Under the pieces are notes generated by a model, which worked only from the letters and a program-made list of their open reading frames with translations, was not told the DNA's origin and did no database searches. Shown piece after piece: positions 33,264 through 47,064 of a stretch of 64,000 bases of DNA (positions are counted from its first letter, which is position 1; each line of letters begins with the position of its first letter). The stretch comes from Triticum aestivum (Eukaryota; Streptophyta; Magnoliopsida; Poales; Poaceae): the NCBI RefSeq assembly GCF_018294505.1, contig NC_057795.1:227844493-227908492 (forward strand), given 5' to 3'. Made by a program: the position numbers and the translations under genes.

Positions 33264-34458
33264 AGTTGGTATCAGAGCCGACTGCCTGTAGGATCCCCTT
33301 TCCAACTCTTTCGCCGAAGTTGAGTCTAGTGTTTGGAAAACTATTTTACTAACATGGATGTGTGGCTTACGGGCCCACGTCGCCATTTGGGTGGAAATAG
33401 GATCTTTTATTCCTCGGCTATACTCTGGGACTCTGATCTCTCTTCTATTCGGGTTAAATCATTTTGCTAACTCTAACTCTAGGTTCTCGTAAACACTTTC
33501 TCCCGGAGGGCCCCTCACTCCAGATGATTGCTTGGTGCACCGGAAGATTCTGAAGATACTCTCCGACACTTTTCCGAGACCCTTGTACCCTTCGTCGTTG
33601 CAATCCCTACCACCGATAAATCCTTATGCGTAACTACCTATGTTGTCGTTCATACCTTCATCCCTTGTTTCTCTTGTTATTACAAGATGTCCTAAAATAT
33701 CCTTCGATGTTTTGAGAATTCTTTATGCTTACTGCCCTGCAGTTCCTTGCCACCTGAATACCCCTACGGATAATTACCTGTGCTTGCCGAGTATCTGTTC
33801 GACCACAGTTGTTCATGTGTTTCACAAAATTCTTTGGAATACTATTCGTTCTTCCAAAAATCCTCAGTAGCCTATTGCTCTTGTTCCTCCTTATCTGCTT
33901 GCATTATGGTTACTTCCATATGTCTAGCAATACTCATTAGCATCCTTTGTCACCATAATTTTGAGCAATTGATTCGATGTGTTTGTGAATCCTCACAATC
34001 TTCAATCAAAATTAGAATTCTTTCAATCGGCTCAGACGTCACTCCCGGACATGAGCTGGTGTTCGACAAATCAAGCCATGATTGATTGTTGATCTATGTC
34101 TATTCAAATTACTTGTCTTTGATCAGAGCCTCTGCTCCTGATCCACCGTTTTGGAAATCATAATTCCTTTGCATTTGAGCTTTGAATTAGTCAGTTGTTT
34201 CTATAGTCTGATAACCTTGCATTCTTTCTTCTTCTGGGGGAGTATCGATACTCACATCAGATCCCTTGTGGACCACAAGGTCCGATGTTGGATTTAATCC
34301 GATAGTGTCCTTCATATTCAATAACCTTGTGAGCATCCCGTCGGATACATAATGCCTTTGGCAAATGGTATCCTTTGCTTCCTCAACCATGCTCTACTCC
34401 CGAGCTTGAGATATTTACTCCTGAAGATTATAGTATATGTTCCTAAGATACCCTGATG
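33264..34458 (+). other. Internal region, first copy, left part (noncoding)
   Basis: No gag or pol frame; the longest open frames are below 110 codons and lack domains. It matches 50870-52074 with about six substitutions by eye. It stops at CCCTGATG, where the nested inverted element begins. Confidence 0.75.
33267..33279 (+). other. Primer-binding site, first internal copy
   Basis: TGGTATCAGAGCC, complementary to the 3' end of initiator tRNA-Met, three bases after the end of LTR A. Confidence 0.85.
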
Positions 34459-37400
34459 TGTGACGCCCCCGATTCAATCGTACACTAATCATGCACGCAA
34501 ATGTGTACGATCAAGATCAGGGACTCACGGGAAGATATCACTACACAACTCTAAAACATAAATAAGTCATACAAGCATCATAATACAAGCCAGGGGCCTC
34601 GAGGGCTCGAATACAAGTGCTCGATCATAGACGAGTCAACGGAAGCAACAATATCTGAGTACAGACATAAGTTAAACAAGTTGCCTTAAGAAGGCTAGCA
34701 CAAACTGGGATACAGATCGAAAGAGGCGCAGGCCTCCTGCCTGGGATCCTCCTAACTACTCCTGGTCGTCGTCAGCGGGCTGCACGTAGTAGTAGGCACC
34801 TCCGGTGTAGTAGGGGTCGTCGTCGACGGTGGCGTCTGGCTCCTGGACTCCAGCATCTGGTTGCGACAACCAGAAAGAAAGGAAAGGGGGAAAAAAGGGG
34901 GGAGAAAGCAACCGTGAGTACTCATCCAAAGTACTCGCAAGCAAGGAACTACACTACATATGCATGGGTATATGTGTAAGGAGGCCATATCAGTGGACTG
35001 AACTGCAGAATGCCAGAATAAGAGGGGGATAGCTAATCCTATCGAAGACTACGCTTCTGGCAGCCTCCGTCTTGCAGCATGTAGAAGAGAGTAGATTGAA
35101 GTCCTCCAAGTAGCATCTCCAAGTAGCATCTCCAAGTAGCATCGCATAGCATAATCCTACCCGGCGATCCCCTCCTCATATCCCTGAGGTAGAGCGACCA
35201 CCGGTTGTATCTGGCACTTGGAAGGGTGTGTTTTATTAAGTATCCGGTTCTAGTTGTCATAAGGTCAAGGTACAACTCCAAGTCGTCCTGTTACCGAAGA
35301 TCACGGCTATTCGAATAGATTAACTTCCCTGCAGGGGTGCACCACATAACCCAACACGCTTGATCCCATTTGGCCGGACACACTTTCCTGGGTCATGCCC
35401 GGCCGCGAAAGATCAACACGTCGCAGCCCCACCTAGGCACAACAGAGAGGCCAGCACGCCGGTCTAAACCTAAGCGCACAGGGGTCTGGGCCCATCGCCC
35501 ATAGCACACCTGCACGTTGCGAGGGCGGCCGAAAGCAGACCTAGCCTAGTGGCGTTCCAGTCCAATTCGGCGCGCGCCGCTCCGTCGCTGACGTCTGAAG
35601 TGCTTCGGCTGATACCACGACGTCGGGATACCCATAACTACTCCCGCGTAGATGGTTAGTGCGTATAGGCTCGTAGCCAACTCAGATCAAATACCAAGAT
35701 CTCGTTAAGCGTGTTAAGTATCCGCGAACGCCGAACAGGGCCAGGCCCACCTGTCTCCTAGGTGGTCTCAACCTGCCCTGTCGCTCCGCCACAAAGTAAC
35801 AGTCGGGGGCCGTCGGGAACCCAGGCCCACCTCTACCGGGATGGAGCCACCTGCCCCTTCAGCCCCCAACTCCGAACAGTATCACAGGTAATGTAACAGT
35901 GTAAAGTATATAGTATTTGCCCGTGATCACCTCCCGAAGTGATCACAGCCCAGTAGTATAGCATGGCAGACGGACAAGAGTGTAGGGCCACTGATGGAAC
36001 ACTAGCATCCTATACTAAGCATTTAGGATTGCGGGTAAGGTATCAATGACTGTAGCAGCAATGACAGGCTATGCATCAGAACAGGATTAACGGAAAGCAG
36101 TAACATGCTACACTACTCTAATGCAAGCAGTATAGAGGAGAATAGGCGATATCTGGTGATCAAGGGGGGGGGCTTGCCTGGTTGCTCAGACAAGAAGGAG
36201 GGGTCGTCAACTCCGTAGTCGAACTGGGCAGCAGCAGCGTCGGTCTCGTAGTCTACCGAAGAGAAGAGGGGGAAGAAACAATAAATACAGTGCAAACATA
36301 AGCATGACAACACAAGACATGATAAAGAGCGAAGCTAGTTGTGTCCTAACGCAGTATGAGGTGATGCCGGCGAAGGGGGAAAACATCCGGGAAAGTATTC
36401 CCGGTGTTCCGTGTTTTCGGGCAGAGGAGCCGGAGGGGGAAAGTTGCGAGTTTGATATGTTAGGGGTGTGTGGCGGACGAACGGGTTGCGTATCCGGAAT
36501 CGTCTCGTCGTTCTGAGCAACTTTCATGTTGAAAATATTTTAATCCGAGTTACGGATTAAAAGATATGATTTTCTAAAGATTTTATTAATTTCTGGAATT
36601 TATTTAATTATTTAATTAATTCGGAAAATGGATTTATGACGTCAGCATGACGTCATGCTGACATCAGCAGTCAACAGGGGTTGACTGGGTCAAACTGACG
36701 CGTGGGTCCAATGGGACCCACCTGTCATGCTCTGTTAGGTTAATTAGGATTTAGTTAAACTAATTACTGTTTAGTTAGACTAACAGGTTAATTAGATTAA
36801 TTAAGCAGGATTAATTAACTTAATTAATTTAGTTAATTAATTAATTAACTATTTATATATATATATATTTAATTCTTTTTCTTTTTCATTTTTTTTAAAA
36901 CGTTCTGGGGGGCGTGGGCCCCCCCGTTCAGTGGCACAGAGGCCATTCAGGGCGCGGGCGACGGGTAACGGGCGCGCCCCGTTCGGGCGCACGCCCAGGG
37001 GCATGCGGGCGTGGGCGGCGGACCTGGCAGGTCGCCAGGCCGGCGTGGGCGAGGCCAGCACGGGCCGGCCGGTGAGCGAGCGGCGGCGAGCACGGCCCCG
37101 TGTGGGCGGGCGCGCATGAGCGCGCGGCAGGGCTGCAGCAGGGAGGCCGCGCACGGCGAGGATGACTCGGGCGCGGGGGGGGGGGGCTCGGCGCAGAGGG
37201 CGCGCGGGGCACGGTGAGCGCGTGCGGGCGCCGGCGAGGCGCCGGCGTGCCGGAGCGCAGACGGCGCGGTGAGCGAGCGAGGGGGAGAGAGGAGAGGTCG
37301 GGGCTCACAAGGGGGAGTAGGGAACGGGGCAGTGTGCTCGACGGAGTTAGGGGAGGTCCGACGAGGAAGATATGGCGAGGCGGCGGCAGTCCGGTGAGGG

Positions 37401-38036
37401 AGGTCCGGCGGAGAAGCTCCGGGCGGCGGCGACGGGGTCGGGGTTGACGCGTCCAGGTCAGGGACGAGGAAGTAGGCTGGCGAGGCTCCGGCGTCGAGGT
37501 GGTTGTGCAGCGGCGGGGCGGTGCGTGGTCGCCGTCGGCGCATCGAGGTTGAGCCCCTCCTCGATCCAGATGGGATCGGGAGGAGGGGGAGAGGGAGAGG
37601 CGAGTGCGGGGATCGGGGGAGCAGTGGGGGTTAGGGTTTGGGGAATGGAGAGGCAGGCCATATAGGCCACGGCCGGGGTGGGCCGGTTGGCTGGCTAGCT
37701 AGCTGGGCCTCATGGCCCAGCGGGGGGGGGGGGTTCTGGTCTTCTGTGTTTTTTTTGTTTTGTTTGTTTTCTTTTATTTATTTTCTCCTCTGTTTTAATT
37801 CAATTTAAAATATTTATGCATCTTATAAAACTGTGTCTTCTACACAATAATTATCTATGTAATATCTAGTACAAACCGAACAATTTTATTTTAATGTTTG
37901 AAAACTTTTATTATTTACCAAATTTTAAATTTGAATTTGAATCGGTTTCGAATTAACTCGAGATTAGCAACTATAATCGAGGTGACGTGACATCACTAGC
38001 AGAGGATCACTGTAGCTTAATTACCCGGGCGTCACA
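34459..38036 (-). repeat. 3' LTR of the nested element
   Basis: Nearly identical to 42238-45818, with about 40 differences by eye over 3.58 kb including homopolymer length changes near 37178 and 37722. Its minus-strand start TGTGACGCCCGGGTAATT abuts the polypurine tract. Confidence 0.88.
34756..36252 (-). CDS. Putative LTR-embedded spliced ORF, nested element 3' LTR
   Basis: Exon alpha (36178-36252) follows CTTCTCTTCGGTAG and encodes YETDAAAAQFDYGVDDPSFL-type sequence ending SEQP plus one base at CAACCAG|GCAAG. Exon beta (34756-34856) follows CAACCAG, continues in the same phase with DAGVQEPDATVDDDPYYTGG and ends ADDDQE-stop. Beta is 27 bp longer than in the composite's LTRs, a multiple of three. 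No upstream exon is assigned; an open proline-rich stretch (36947-37543) lies upstream. Confidence 0.38.
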
Positions 38037-41000
38037 ATTCTCCTCCACTACAAGAAATCTCGTCCCGAGATTTAAGAGGGGTGTAAGGGGGGAAGTTTGG
38101 TAACGAATCTAGCGGGTCTTCTCATCCTGGCTTGCTCTTCTCGAAGAGGCCGGTCCAATACATTGATGTCTTCATTTCACTGCTTTAGGTCATCAAGATG
38201 AAGTCGGCGTCCTTTCTTCCGGAACTCCATCGTACTTACGAAGGAATAAAGGGTGGGCATACAGGGAGAACGAACTTCTGCAAGGTTAACTATCTGGTCG
38301 ATAAGATCGGGGAAGGTGGCGGAAAGTAACTCTCGAATTGAAACTTAACGAATTATCGAGAGCAAAGTAAGTAAGTACCACGAGAAGTTCCAAGCGGGTA
38401 GGCAATCGTTCGATGCCTGTTACAAGGCGTGAAAGGGGTTCAGAGCAACGGGAATAAGCATTGCGTCTGATACCAGAATAGATCACTAGGAAGGTGGCTC
38501 GTGATCTTTCATACGAAGCCAAGCGTGAGGATTAGCTTTAGTAACAGGGGTGCAGGAGAGTCAGGTTTCGATCCTGTGGAACTGTGGGTTATGGGCCCAC
38601 CATGTGGTTGAAAGTAGGAAGGGGCCGACATTTTGCACGGTCATGATAGTAAGGTGTGTCAAAGGGTAGCCTGTCAGATATGTCGGCAACAACATCGATA
38701 CCAAGGGCGAGGGACGAAGAGAACCATTTTCCTGCTCGTTGAACGAGGCGGGCCAATAGGCAAAGTTCTCGTCCATCGGTGGTTACCGGAATGTTTTCAA
38801 CAATAGTAACAGGGTCTTGCTGACAGAGTTGTACCCCGAGGTGTTTACATAAGCAGGAGAACATTACTGCTTAGATCATATAGACCACAAGAAAGGTTAA
38901 ACAAAACAATGGAAAGGAAAAGGTGATCATCAGATCAAATAGAACAATGGAAAGGAAAACGTGTTTAAACACATAATTCAGGGATATATCCTTCCCAAGG
39001 ACAAGCAGAGCATGATATCCGTGGCAGGATATAATGTAGAAAACTCTTTAGGTACGGGGGAGAATTTTCATGACATTACCCATACAACGGTGTTAGGATA
39101 AATGATAAATAAAATTTAGCATCGAGCTTCAAATGTTCCTGTTGAAAATCGGAGTACCATTGACATGCTTCGAGATAGCATTGACATGGTCTTCAGGTGA
39201 AGATCAGACTTTGGAAACACGAAGGATCCATCAGGAATAACTTGTAGATTAAGTCTTACAATTTCCTCATGGATGAACGGATAACCTTGCTGAAAAGGAA
39301 TCTATAATGATAGGTCCTCCAGCCGGGGGGGGGGGGTGCTAGGCATGACATCATGTTACCGGGTCATCGAAGGATCAACATCATAACTCTTGGAAAATGT
39401 CCCAACCATCATATCCGACCAAGATTCAGATCCGATTGGTGTCATGATACCTCAGACTCAGGATGTCCGAGAAGAAAAGCTGCGGCACATATCGACGAAA
39501 TGACATTGTAAGATTCTCGGGAAATGAACTATGGGAGCGGGTTCCTGAAACAATAGTTCATCATTAAACCAAGGAGAGGATGAGGAGGTGACTGATGGAC
39601 TCAGCGATAACTCATCGAGGTATCCAAAAGATGGATCTCCACAATTATGTGGATAACGAGATAACATTTGTCAGATCAAATGATGTAATGGGTATGCTCG
39701 AGGAAAACATACATAATTAAACATTGGTTGAACGGTGCACCCGAAATATGGGTTGGGTTGCACGGCCAACGTTAGAATGGTGATTCAATTAGCGAAGGAC
39801 TTAGAATGAACTATCGCCCATTCACTTCAAAGAAATAGGGTTGCTAGAAGGAAAGAATCCAAACAACACCGTTCACTTGTTGGAATTAACACGGGGACCA
39901 AGAAAGAATGGTGATGGTGAGAAGTATTTCTATGTCAAGAATTCTCAAGAGGTGGTACAAATCTCAGAACATTCTTGACATAAAGGATGGTAATACTCCA
40001 AGGTAAAGAAGAACAATTGCTGGATAGCAAGGAACTCAAGGTATAACACCAAACATGAACAAGCTTGTGTTGGTGGGAGGGCAATAAAGTGGTCGACGAT
40101 AATACAATTCATCGAGGGCAAGGATGGTATGTCTCATCATGAATTCAATTGATATCCTGGATGAGCTCAGAATGTTGATGATCACGACACCTTTGTCGCG
40201 AGAGTTCATGAAGATGTAATCGATCGGTAACGACATCAAGTCAAGTAATGATGAAGTGAAAGGTTATTGGAACCAAGGGTACGACACAAACTCGAAACCA
40301 AGCTTGTTGTTCAATGCGAAATGATATGACGATGAGGATCGATGTAAGGTTAGTTCATCGTCGAAAATTGGTGCTCCGAGAATAAGGACCAGGTAGCACA
40401 GTTAGAATCGTCACGACAATGATATAGCCAAACAGGCTAGGAATGGCGTGATCGGGTACAAACTCGTACTTATAGAAGCTTACTGAAGAGTTGTTGAACC
40501 GAAGAGCGGACTCGGTTCAGTTATCGGTGTCTTTGAGTGTTCAATAACTCAGAGCCCGCGAAAAATTGGAATCAGTGGGAAGGTAGCACTTGATGAAGAA
40601 CTCATAAAAAGTTATGTAGTTCCATGATAATCTCGAGATACTAGGGGGGTAATAGTCGACACAAGATCAAAGTAAAGGTTGGACTGGTGTATTGATCCAT
40701 AGAAGACAATTGTTTCAACTTGTCCGAGAAATGAGATCAAAGAAGAACAATCATGGTCGGAACCACGGTTGCAAAAGGCCAGATCCTAGATATAAGGTGA
40801 ACTTATACCAAAGGAATAATTTATTTAAGAGAAGCTTTAATGATAAGATCTACATCGTGTCCATGGGCATGAACACAAGTTCAAGGTCGACTCCCACTTC
40901 CTCAATGCATAATCTTCCATTCACCTCTCGTATTCCGAAGATGATATTAGTTGTTGAAAGTTTTACCTGGTGCAATACCAGATAAGTATGACTCGTGAAA

Positions 41001-42237
41001 ACTTTCGGGTTCACACGGTTTAGAGAAGGCATATGTTCAACCCATAGGGGCTTCTTAGAAACATATACCACAAGTTTCCAGAGTAAATAACACAAGCCCG
41101 AAAGCAGAGCATGGTTGGCCAAGCAGAGGATACAACTTAACAAGGGCATCATGTATAAGGGGAAGAACTCACAAAGTGTACAAATGTGAAGGACACTATC
41201 GGATAACAATCCAACAAAGGACTTGATAGTCCACAAAGGATCTGATACGAGTAGCGGTACTCAACTAGAGGAAGAAGAATGCAAGGAGATCAGATTATAG
41301 AAACAACTAACTAACTCAATTGTCAAATGCAAAGGAATTATGATTTCCAAATCAAGGGATCAAAAGCAATGCTCTGATTAGGGATGGATAAGTTGAATAG
41401 CCCTAGGGTACAATCAATGACAATTGGATTGGTCGAGAACCAATTCCAGTTAAAAGAATGGCAGCTTAGCCGGAGAAGTAATTTATAAGGATCAATGATG
41501 ATTGCGTGCATTCGCAAATATATTGAGTCAACAGACTCAAAATGATAATGACAACGAATGTCATTAAGACTACGAGACTTATGGGATTAACCATAATGCG
41601 AGCAAGCAAGAATTTCAAGAGCCAAAGGCTCCAGAGGATTTTCGGAAGATCGGATAGTATTTTGAAGACTTTTGTGAGACTCATGAACAACTGGGGATGA
41701 GCGGTTACTTGACAAGTGCGGGGATTTATTTGAAGGGGTATTCATGTGGCAAAGAACTGCTAGGCAGTAGGCACGAAGTATTCTCGGAACAATAGAGAAA
41801 ACTTCGGGTATCTTGTAATAACAAGAACAAAGGGGAATGATCGTAAGAATGGCAAGTGTAAGTAGTTATCCATAAGGATTTATCGGTGGTCGGGAATAGC
41901 AAAAGTGATGGGCACAAAGTCTCAAGAGAATATCAAAGAGTATCTCCGAAATCTTCTGATGCAGTCGGTGACCATCTGGACTGAAGGGGCTCTCCGGGAG
42001 AAAGTATTTTCGAGAACCTAAAGTTAGTTTTTAGTAAAAATCGTTTAACCCGAATAGAAGAGGGTTCAAAATCCCAGAGTAAAGGTCGAGGAATAAAAGA
42101 TCCTAATACCTCCCGACGGCGACGTGGGCCCATGGGCCACACAGCCATGTTAGTAAAAGTTTTTCAACGACTAGACTCGACTTCGGCCAAGGAGTTGGAA
42201 AGGGGATTCCTACAGGCAGTCGGCTCTGATACCAACT
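38037..42237 (-). other. Internal region of the nested element (noncoding)
   Basis: No gag, protease, RT, RNase H or integrase motif is visible in any frame. The first 300 bp after the PBS align with the composite's leader, and a block near 40860-41000 aligns with 45850-46025 of the composite (shared GGAAGTGGGAGTCGACCTTG). So the two families share internal sequence as well as LTR ends. Confidence 0.7.
42222..42234 (-). other. Primer-binding site of the nested element
   Basis: The minus strand reads TGGTATCAGAGCC next to the end of the 5' LTR at 42238, complementary to initiator tRNA-Met. Confidence 0.85.
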
Positions 42238-45200
42238 TGTGACGCCCCCGATTCAATCGTACACTAATCATGCACGCAAATGTGTACGATCAAGATCAGG
42301 GACTCACGGGAAGATATCACAACACAACTCTACAAATAAAATAAGTCATACAAGCATCATAATACAAGCCAGGGGCCTCGAGGGCTCGAATACAAGTGCT
42401 CGATCATAGACGAGTCAGCGGAAGCAACAATATCTGAGTACAGACATAAGTTAAACAAGTTGCCTTAAGAAGGCTAGCACAAACTGGGATACAGATCGAA
42501 AGAGGCGCAGGCCTCCTGCCTGGGATCCTCCTAACTACTCCTGGTCGTCGTCAGCGGGCTGCACGTAGTAGTAGGCGCCTCCGGTGTAGTAGGGGTCATC
42601 GTCGACGGTGGCGTCTGGCTCCTGGACTCCAGCATCTGGTTGCGACAACCAGAAAGAAAGGAAAAGGGGGAAAAAAGGGGGGAGAAAGCAACCGTGAGTA
42701 CTCATCCAAAGTACTCGCAAGCAAGGAACTACACTACATATGCATGGGTATATGTGTAAAGGGCCATATCAGTGGACTGAACTGCAGAATGCCAGAATAA
42801 GAGGGGGATAGCTAATCCTGTCGAAGACTACGCTTCTGGCAGCCTCTGTCTTACAGCATGTAGAAGAGAGTAGACTGAAGTCCTCCAAATAGCATCTCCA
42901 AGTAGCATCTCCAGTAGCATCGCATAGCATAATCCTACCCGGCGATCCCCTCCTCATATCCCTGAGGTAGAGCGACCACCGGTTGTATCTGGCACTTGGA
43001 AGGGTGTGTTTTATTAAGTATCCGGTTCTAGTTGTCATAAGGTCAAGGTACAACTCCAAGTCGTCCTGTTACCGAAGATCACGGCTATTCGAATAGATTA
43101 ACTTCCCTGCAGGGGTGCACCACATAACCCAACACGCTCGATCCCATTTGGCCGGACACACTTTCCTGGGTCATGCCCGGCCTCGGAAGATCAACACGTC
43201 GCAGCCCCACCTAGGCACAACAGAGAGGCCAGCACGCCGGTCTAAACCTAAGCGCACAGGGGTCTGGGCCCATCGCCCATAGCACACCTGCACGTTGCGA
43301 GGGCGGCCGAAAGCAGACCTAGCCTAGTGGCGTTCCAGTCCAATTCGGCGCGCGCCGCTCCGTCGCTGACGTCTGAAGTGCTTCGGCTGATACCACGACG
43401 TCGGGATACCCATAACTACTCCCACGTAGATGGTTAGTGCGTATAGGCTCGTAGCCGACTCAGATCAAATACCAAGATCTCGTTAAGCGTGTTAAGTATC
43501 CGCGAACGCCGAACAGGGCCAGGCCCACCTGTCTCCTAGGTGGTCTCAACCTGCCCTGCCGCTCCGCCACAAAGTAACAGTCGGGGGCCGTCGGGAACCC
43601 AGGCCCACCTCTACCGGGATGGAGCCACCTGCCCCTTCAGCCCCCAACTCCGAACAGTATCACAGGTAATGTAACAGTGTAAAGTATATAGTATATGCCC
43701 GTGATCACCTCCCGAAGTGATCACAGCCCAGTAGTATAGCATGGCAGACGGACAAGAGTGTAGGGCCACTGATGGAACACTAGCATCCTATACTAAGCAT
43801 TTAGGATTGCGGGTAAGGTATCAATGACTGTAGCAGCAATGACAGGCTATGCATCAGAATAGGATTAACGGAAAGCAGTAACATGCTACACTACTCTAAT
43901 GCAAGCAGTATAGAGAAGAGTAGGCGATATCTGGTGATCAAGGGGGGGGCTTGCCTGGTTGCTCAGACAAGAAGGAGGGGTCGTCAACTCCGTAGTCGAA
44001 CTGGGCAGCAGCAGCGTCGGTCTCGTAGTCTACCGAAGAGAAGAGGGGGAAGAAACAATAAATACAGTGCAAACATAAGCATGACAACACAAGACATGAT
44101 AAAGAGCGAAGCTAGTTGTGTCCTAACGCAGTATGAGGTGATGCCGGCGAAGGGGGAAAACATCCGGGAAAGTATTCCCGGTGTTCCGTGTTTTCGGGCA
44201 GAGGAGCCGGAGGGGGAAAGTTGCGAGTTTGATATGTTAGGGGTGTGTGGCGGACGAACGGGTTGCGTATCCGGAATCGTCTCGTCGTTCTGAGCAACTT
44301 TCATGTTGAAAATATTTTAATCCGAGTTACGGATTAAAAGATATGATTTTCTAAAGATTTTATTAATTTCTGGAATTTATTTAATTATTTAATTAATTCG
44401 GAAAATGGATTTATGACGTCAGCATGACGTCATGCTGACATCAGCAGTCAACAGGGGTTGACTGGGTCAAACTGACGCGTGGGTCCAATGGGACCCACCT
44501 GTCATGCTCTGTTAGGTTAATTAGGATTTAGTTAAACTAATTACTGTTTAGTTAGACTAACAGGTTAATTAGATTAATTAAGCAGGATTAATTAACTTAA
44601 TTAATTTAGTTAATTAATTAATTAACTATTTATATATATATATATTTAATTCTTTTTCTTTTTCATTTTTTTTAAAACGTTCTGGGGGGCGTGGGCCCCC
44701 CCGTTCAGTGGCACAGAGGCCATTCAGGGCGCGGGCGACGGGTAACGGGCGCGCCCCGTTCGGGCGCACGCCCAGGGGCATGCGGGCGTGGGCGGCGGAC
44801 CTGGCAGGTCGCCAGGCCGGCGTGGGCGAGGCCAGCACGGGCCGGCCGGTGAGCGAGCGGCGGCGAGCACGGCCCCGTGTGGGCGGGCGCGCATGAGCGC
44901 GCGGCAGGGCTGCAGCAGGGAGGCCGCGCACGGCGAGGATGACTCGGGCGCGGGGGGGGGGGGGGCTCGGCGCAGAGGGCGCGCGGGGCACGGTGAGCGC
45001 GTGCGGGCGCCGGCGAGGCGCCGGCGTGCCGGAGCGCAGACGGCGCGGTGAGCGAGCGAGGGGGAGAGAGGAGAGGTCGGGGCTCACAAGGGGGAGTAGG
45101 GAACGGGGCAGTGTGCTCGACGGAGTTAGGGGAGGTCCGACGAGGAAGATATGGCGAGGCGGCGGCAGTCCGGTGAGGGAGGTCCGGCGGAGAAGCTCCG

Positions 45201-45818
45201 GGCGGCGGCGACGGGGTCGGGGTTGACGCGTCCAGGTCAGGGACGAGGAAGTAGGCTGGCGAGGCTCCGGCGTCGAGGTGGTTGTGCAGCGGCGGGGCGG
45301 TGCGTGGTCGCCGTCTTCGCATCAAGGTTGAGCCCCTCCTCGATCCAGATGGGATCGGGAGGAGGGGGAGAGGGAGAGGTGAGTGGGGGGATCGGGGGAG
45401 CAGTGGGGGTTAGGGTTTGGGGAATGGAGAGGCAGGCCATATAGGCCACGGCCAGGGTGGGCCGGTTGGCTGGCAAGCTAGCTGGGCCTCATGGCCCAGC
45501 GGGGGGGGGGGGGGTTCTCGTCTTCTGTGTTTTTTTTTGTTTTGTTTGTTTTCTTTTATTTATTTTCTCCTCTGTTTTAATTCAATTTAAAATATTTATG
45601 CATCTTATAAAACTGTGTCTTCTACGCCATAATTATCTATGTAATATCTAGTACAAACCGAACAATTTTATTTTAATGTTTGAAAACTTTTATTATTTAC
45701 CAAATTTTAAATTTGAATTTGAATCGGTTTCGAATTAACTCGAGATTAGCAACTATAATCGAGGTGACGTGGCATCACTAGCAGTGGATCACTGTAGCTT
45801 AATTACCCGGGCGTCACA
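42238..45818 (-). repeat. 5' LTR of the nested element
   Basis: 3581 bp with TG...CA ends. It contains AT-rich tracts near 44370-44660, a GC-rich stretch (44690-45400) and the second copy of the LTR-embedded exons. Confidence 0.88.
42535..44029 (-). CDS. Putative LTR-embedded spliced ORF, nested element 5' LTR
   Basis: Exon alpha 43955-44029 and exon beta 42535-42635, with the same splice borders, phase and peptide as the copy in the 3' LTR. Differences between the two copies in beta are single substitutions that keep the frame open. Confidence 0.38.
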
Positions 45819-47064
45819 GTTGAACCTATGCCTTCCATAATCTGTATGAACCCGGAAACTTCCACGGGTCATACTCTACTGGTGTTATGCCAGATAAAAA
45901 CTCCACACTATGGCTTCATCTAAAATGAGAAGTGAATGAAAGGTTATGCATTGGGGAAGTGGGAGTCGACCTTGAACCTTTGTGTTCATGCTCATGGACC
46001 CGATGTGGAACTTATCGTGAAAGCTTCTTGTTATAATAATAATCCCCTTGTGATAAGTTCATCTGTTATCTATATTTGGTCCTTTGCAACCGTGGTTCCA
46101 ACCATGATTGTTCTTCTTTGATTTCATTTCTCGGACAAGTGGAAGTACTTGTCTTCTGTAGATCATTTCACCCGTCCAACCTCTGTTCTGCTATACCCTC
46201 GAGTGTTACCCTCTGGTATCTCGAGAATATCACGCACATAACTTCTTGTGAGTTTTTCATCAACTATTATTCTCGCCGATTCAAATTTTTCATGGGTCCT
46301 GCGTTGTTAAACACTCGAGAACACCGGTAATTGATTCAGGTCTCCATTGCTTTGTTTAACCCTTCTTGTGACCTAACATATCCGAGCAGTGATAATTCCT
46401 TGCTTATGTAAACACCTCGGTGTACAAACTCTGCCAGTAAGACCTTATTACTATTGTTGATGACATTCCAGTAGCCACCGATGGACGAGAACTTTGCCTA
46501 TTGGTCTGCCTCATCTTAACAAGCAGGAAAATGTTTCTCTTCGTCCCTCGCCCTTGGTACCAACATTGTTGCCAACATAACTGACAGGTTGTCCTCTGAC
46601 CTGCCTTGCTATCATGATCGTACAAAATGTAACGCATTCTTGCTTTTAACCCACATGGTGGGCCCATAACCCACAGTTCCACAGGAACGAAACCTGACTC
46701 TCCTGTACATCTCTGTCTTCTAAAATTGTTTCTCACACTTGGTTTTCGTATGTAATTCGTGAGCCACCTTCCTTGTGATCTGTTCTGGTATCAGATGCAA
46801 TACTTATTCCCATTGCTATGAACCGCTTTCACCCTCTGTTTTAGGCAACGAACGGTTGCCTACCCGGTTGAAGCTCCTTATTGCACCTCCTTACCTTGCT
46901 CTCGATGACTCGCTTGAATTTCAACTCGAGAGATGCCTCTATGCCACGTTCACGAAGATAGCCCCCAGGTACCTATCTTGTGTTGACCTCCGTCTTTCCC
47001 GAGTCTTTCCCCCTTACTCTCCCCCTTAAATCTCGGGACAAGATTTCTTGTAGTGGAGGAGAAT
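45819..47064 (+). other. Internal region, first copy, right part (noncoding)
   Basis: Continues the first internal copy after the nested element, matching 52076-53311 with about five substitutions by eye. It ends with the polypurine tract GTAGTGGAGGAGAAT next to LTR B. Confidence 0.75.

Larger units (their letters stand above)
34459..45818 (-). mobile_element. Nested LARD-like LTR element in inverted orientation
   Basis: A complete LTR element on the minus strand: 5' LTR 42238-45818, internal 38037-42237 and 3' LTR 34459-38036. LTRs are about 3.58 kb, differ by roughly 1% by eye and have TGTGACGCC...GGCGTCACA ends. PBS (minus TGGTATCAGAGCC at 42222-42234) and polypurine tract (GTAGTGGAGGAGAAT beside 38036) are in place. 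The 4.2-kb internal region has no gag-pol. It is a distinct but related family to the surrounding composite: leader, LTR ends and parts of the internal region are alignable. Unusually, there is no 5-bp target duplication: the flanks are CCTGATG and GTTGAACC, whereas the uninterrupted site at 52068 reads CCTGATGGGTTGAACC. Confidence 0.85.
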
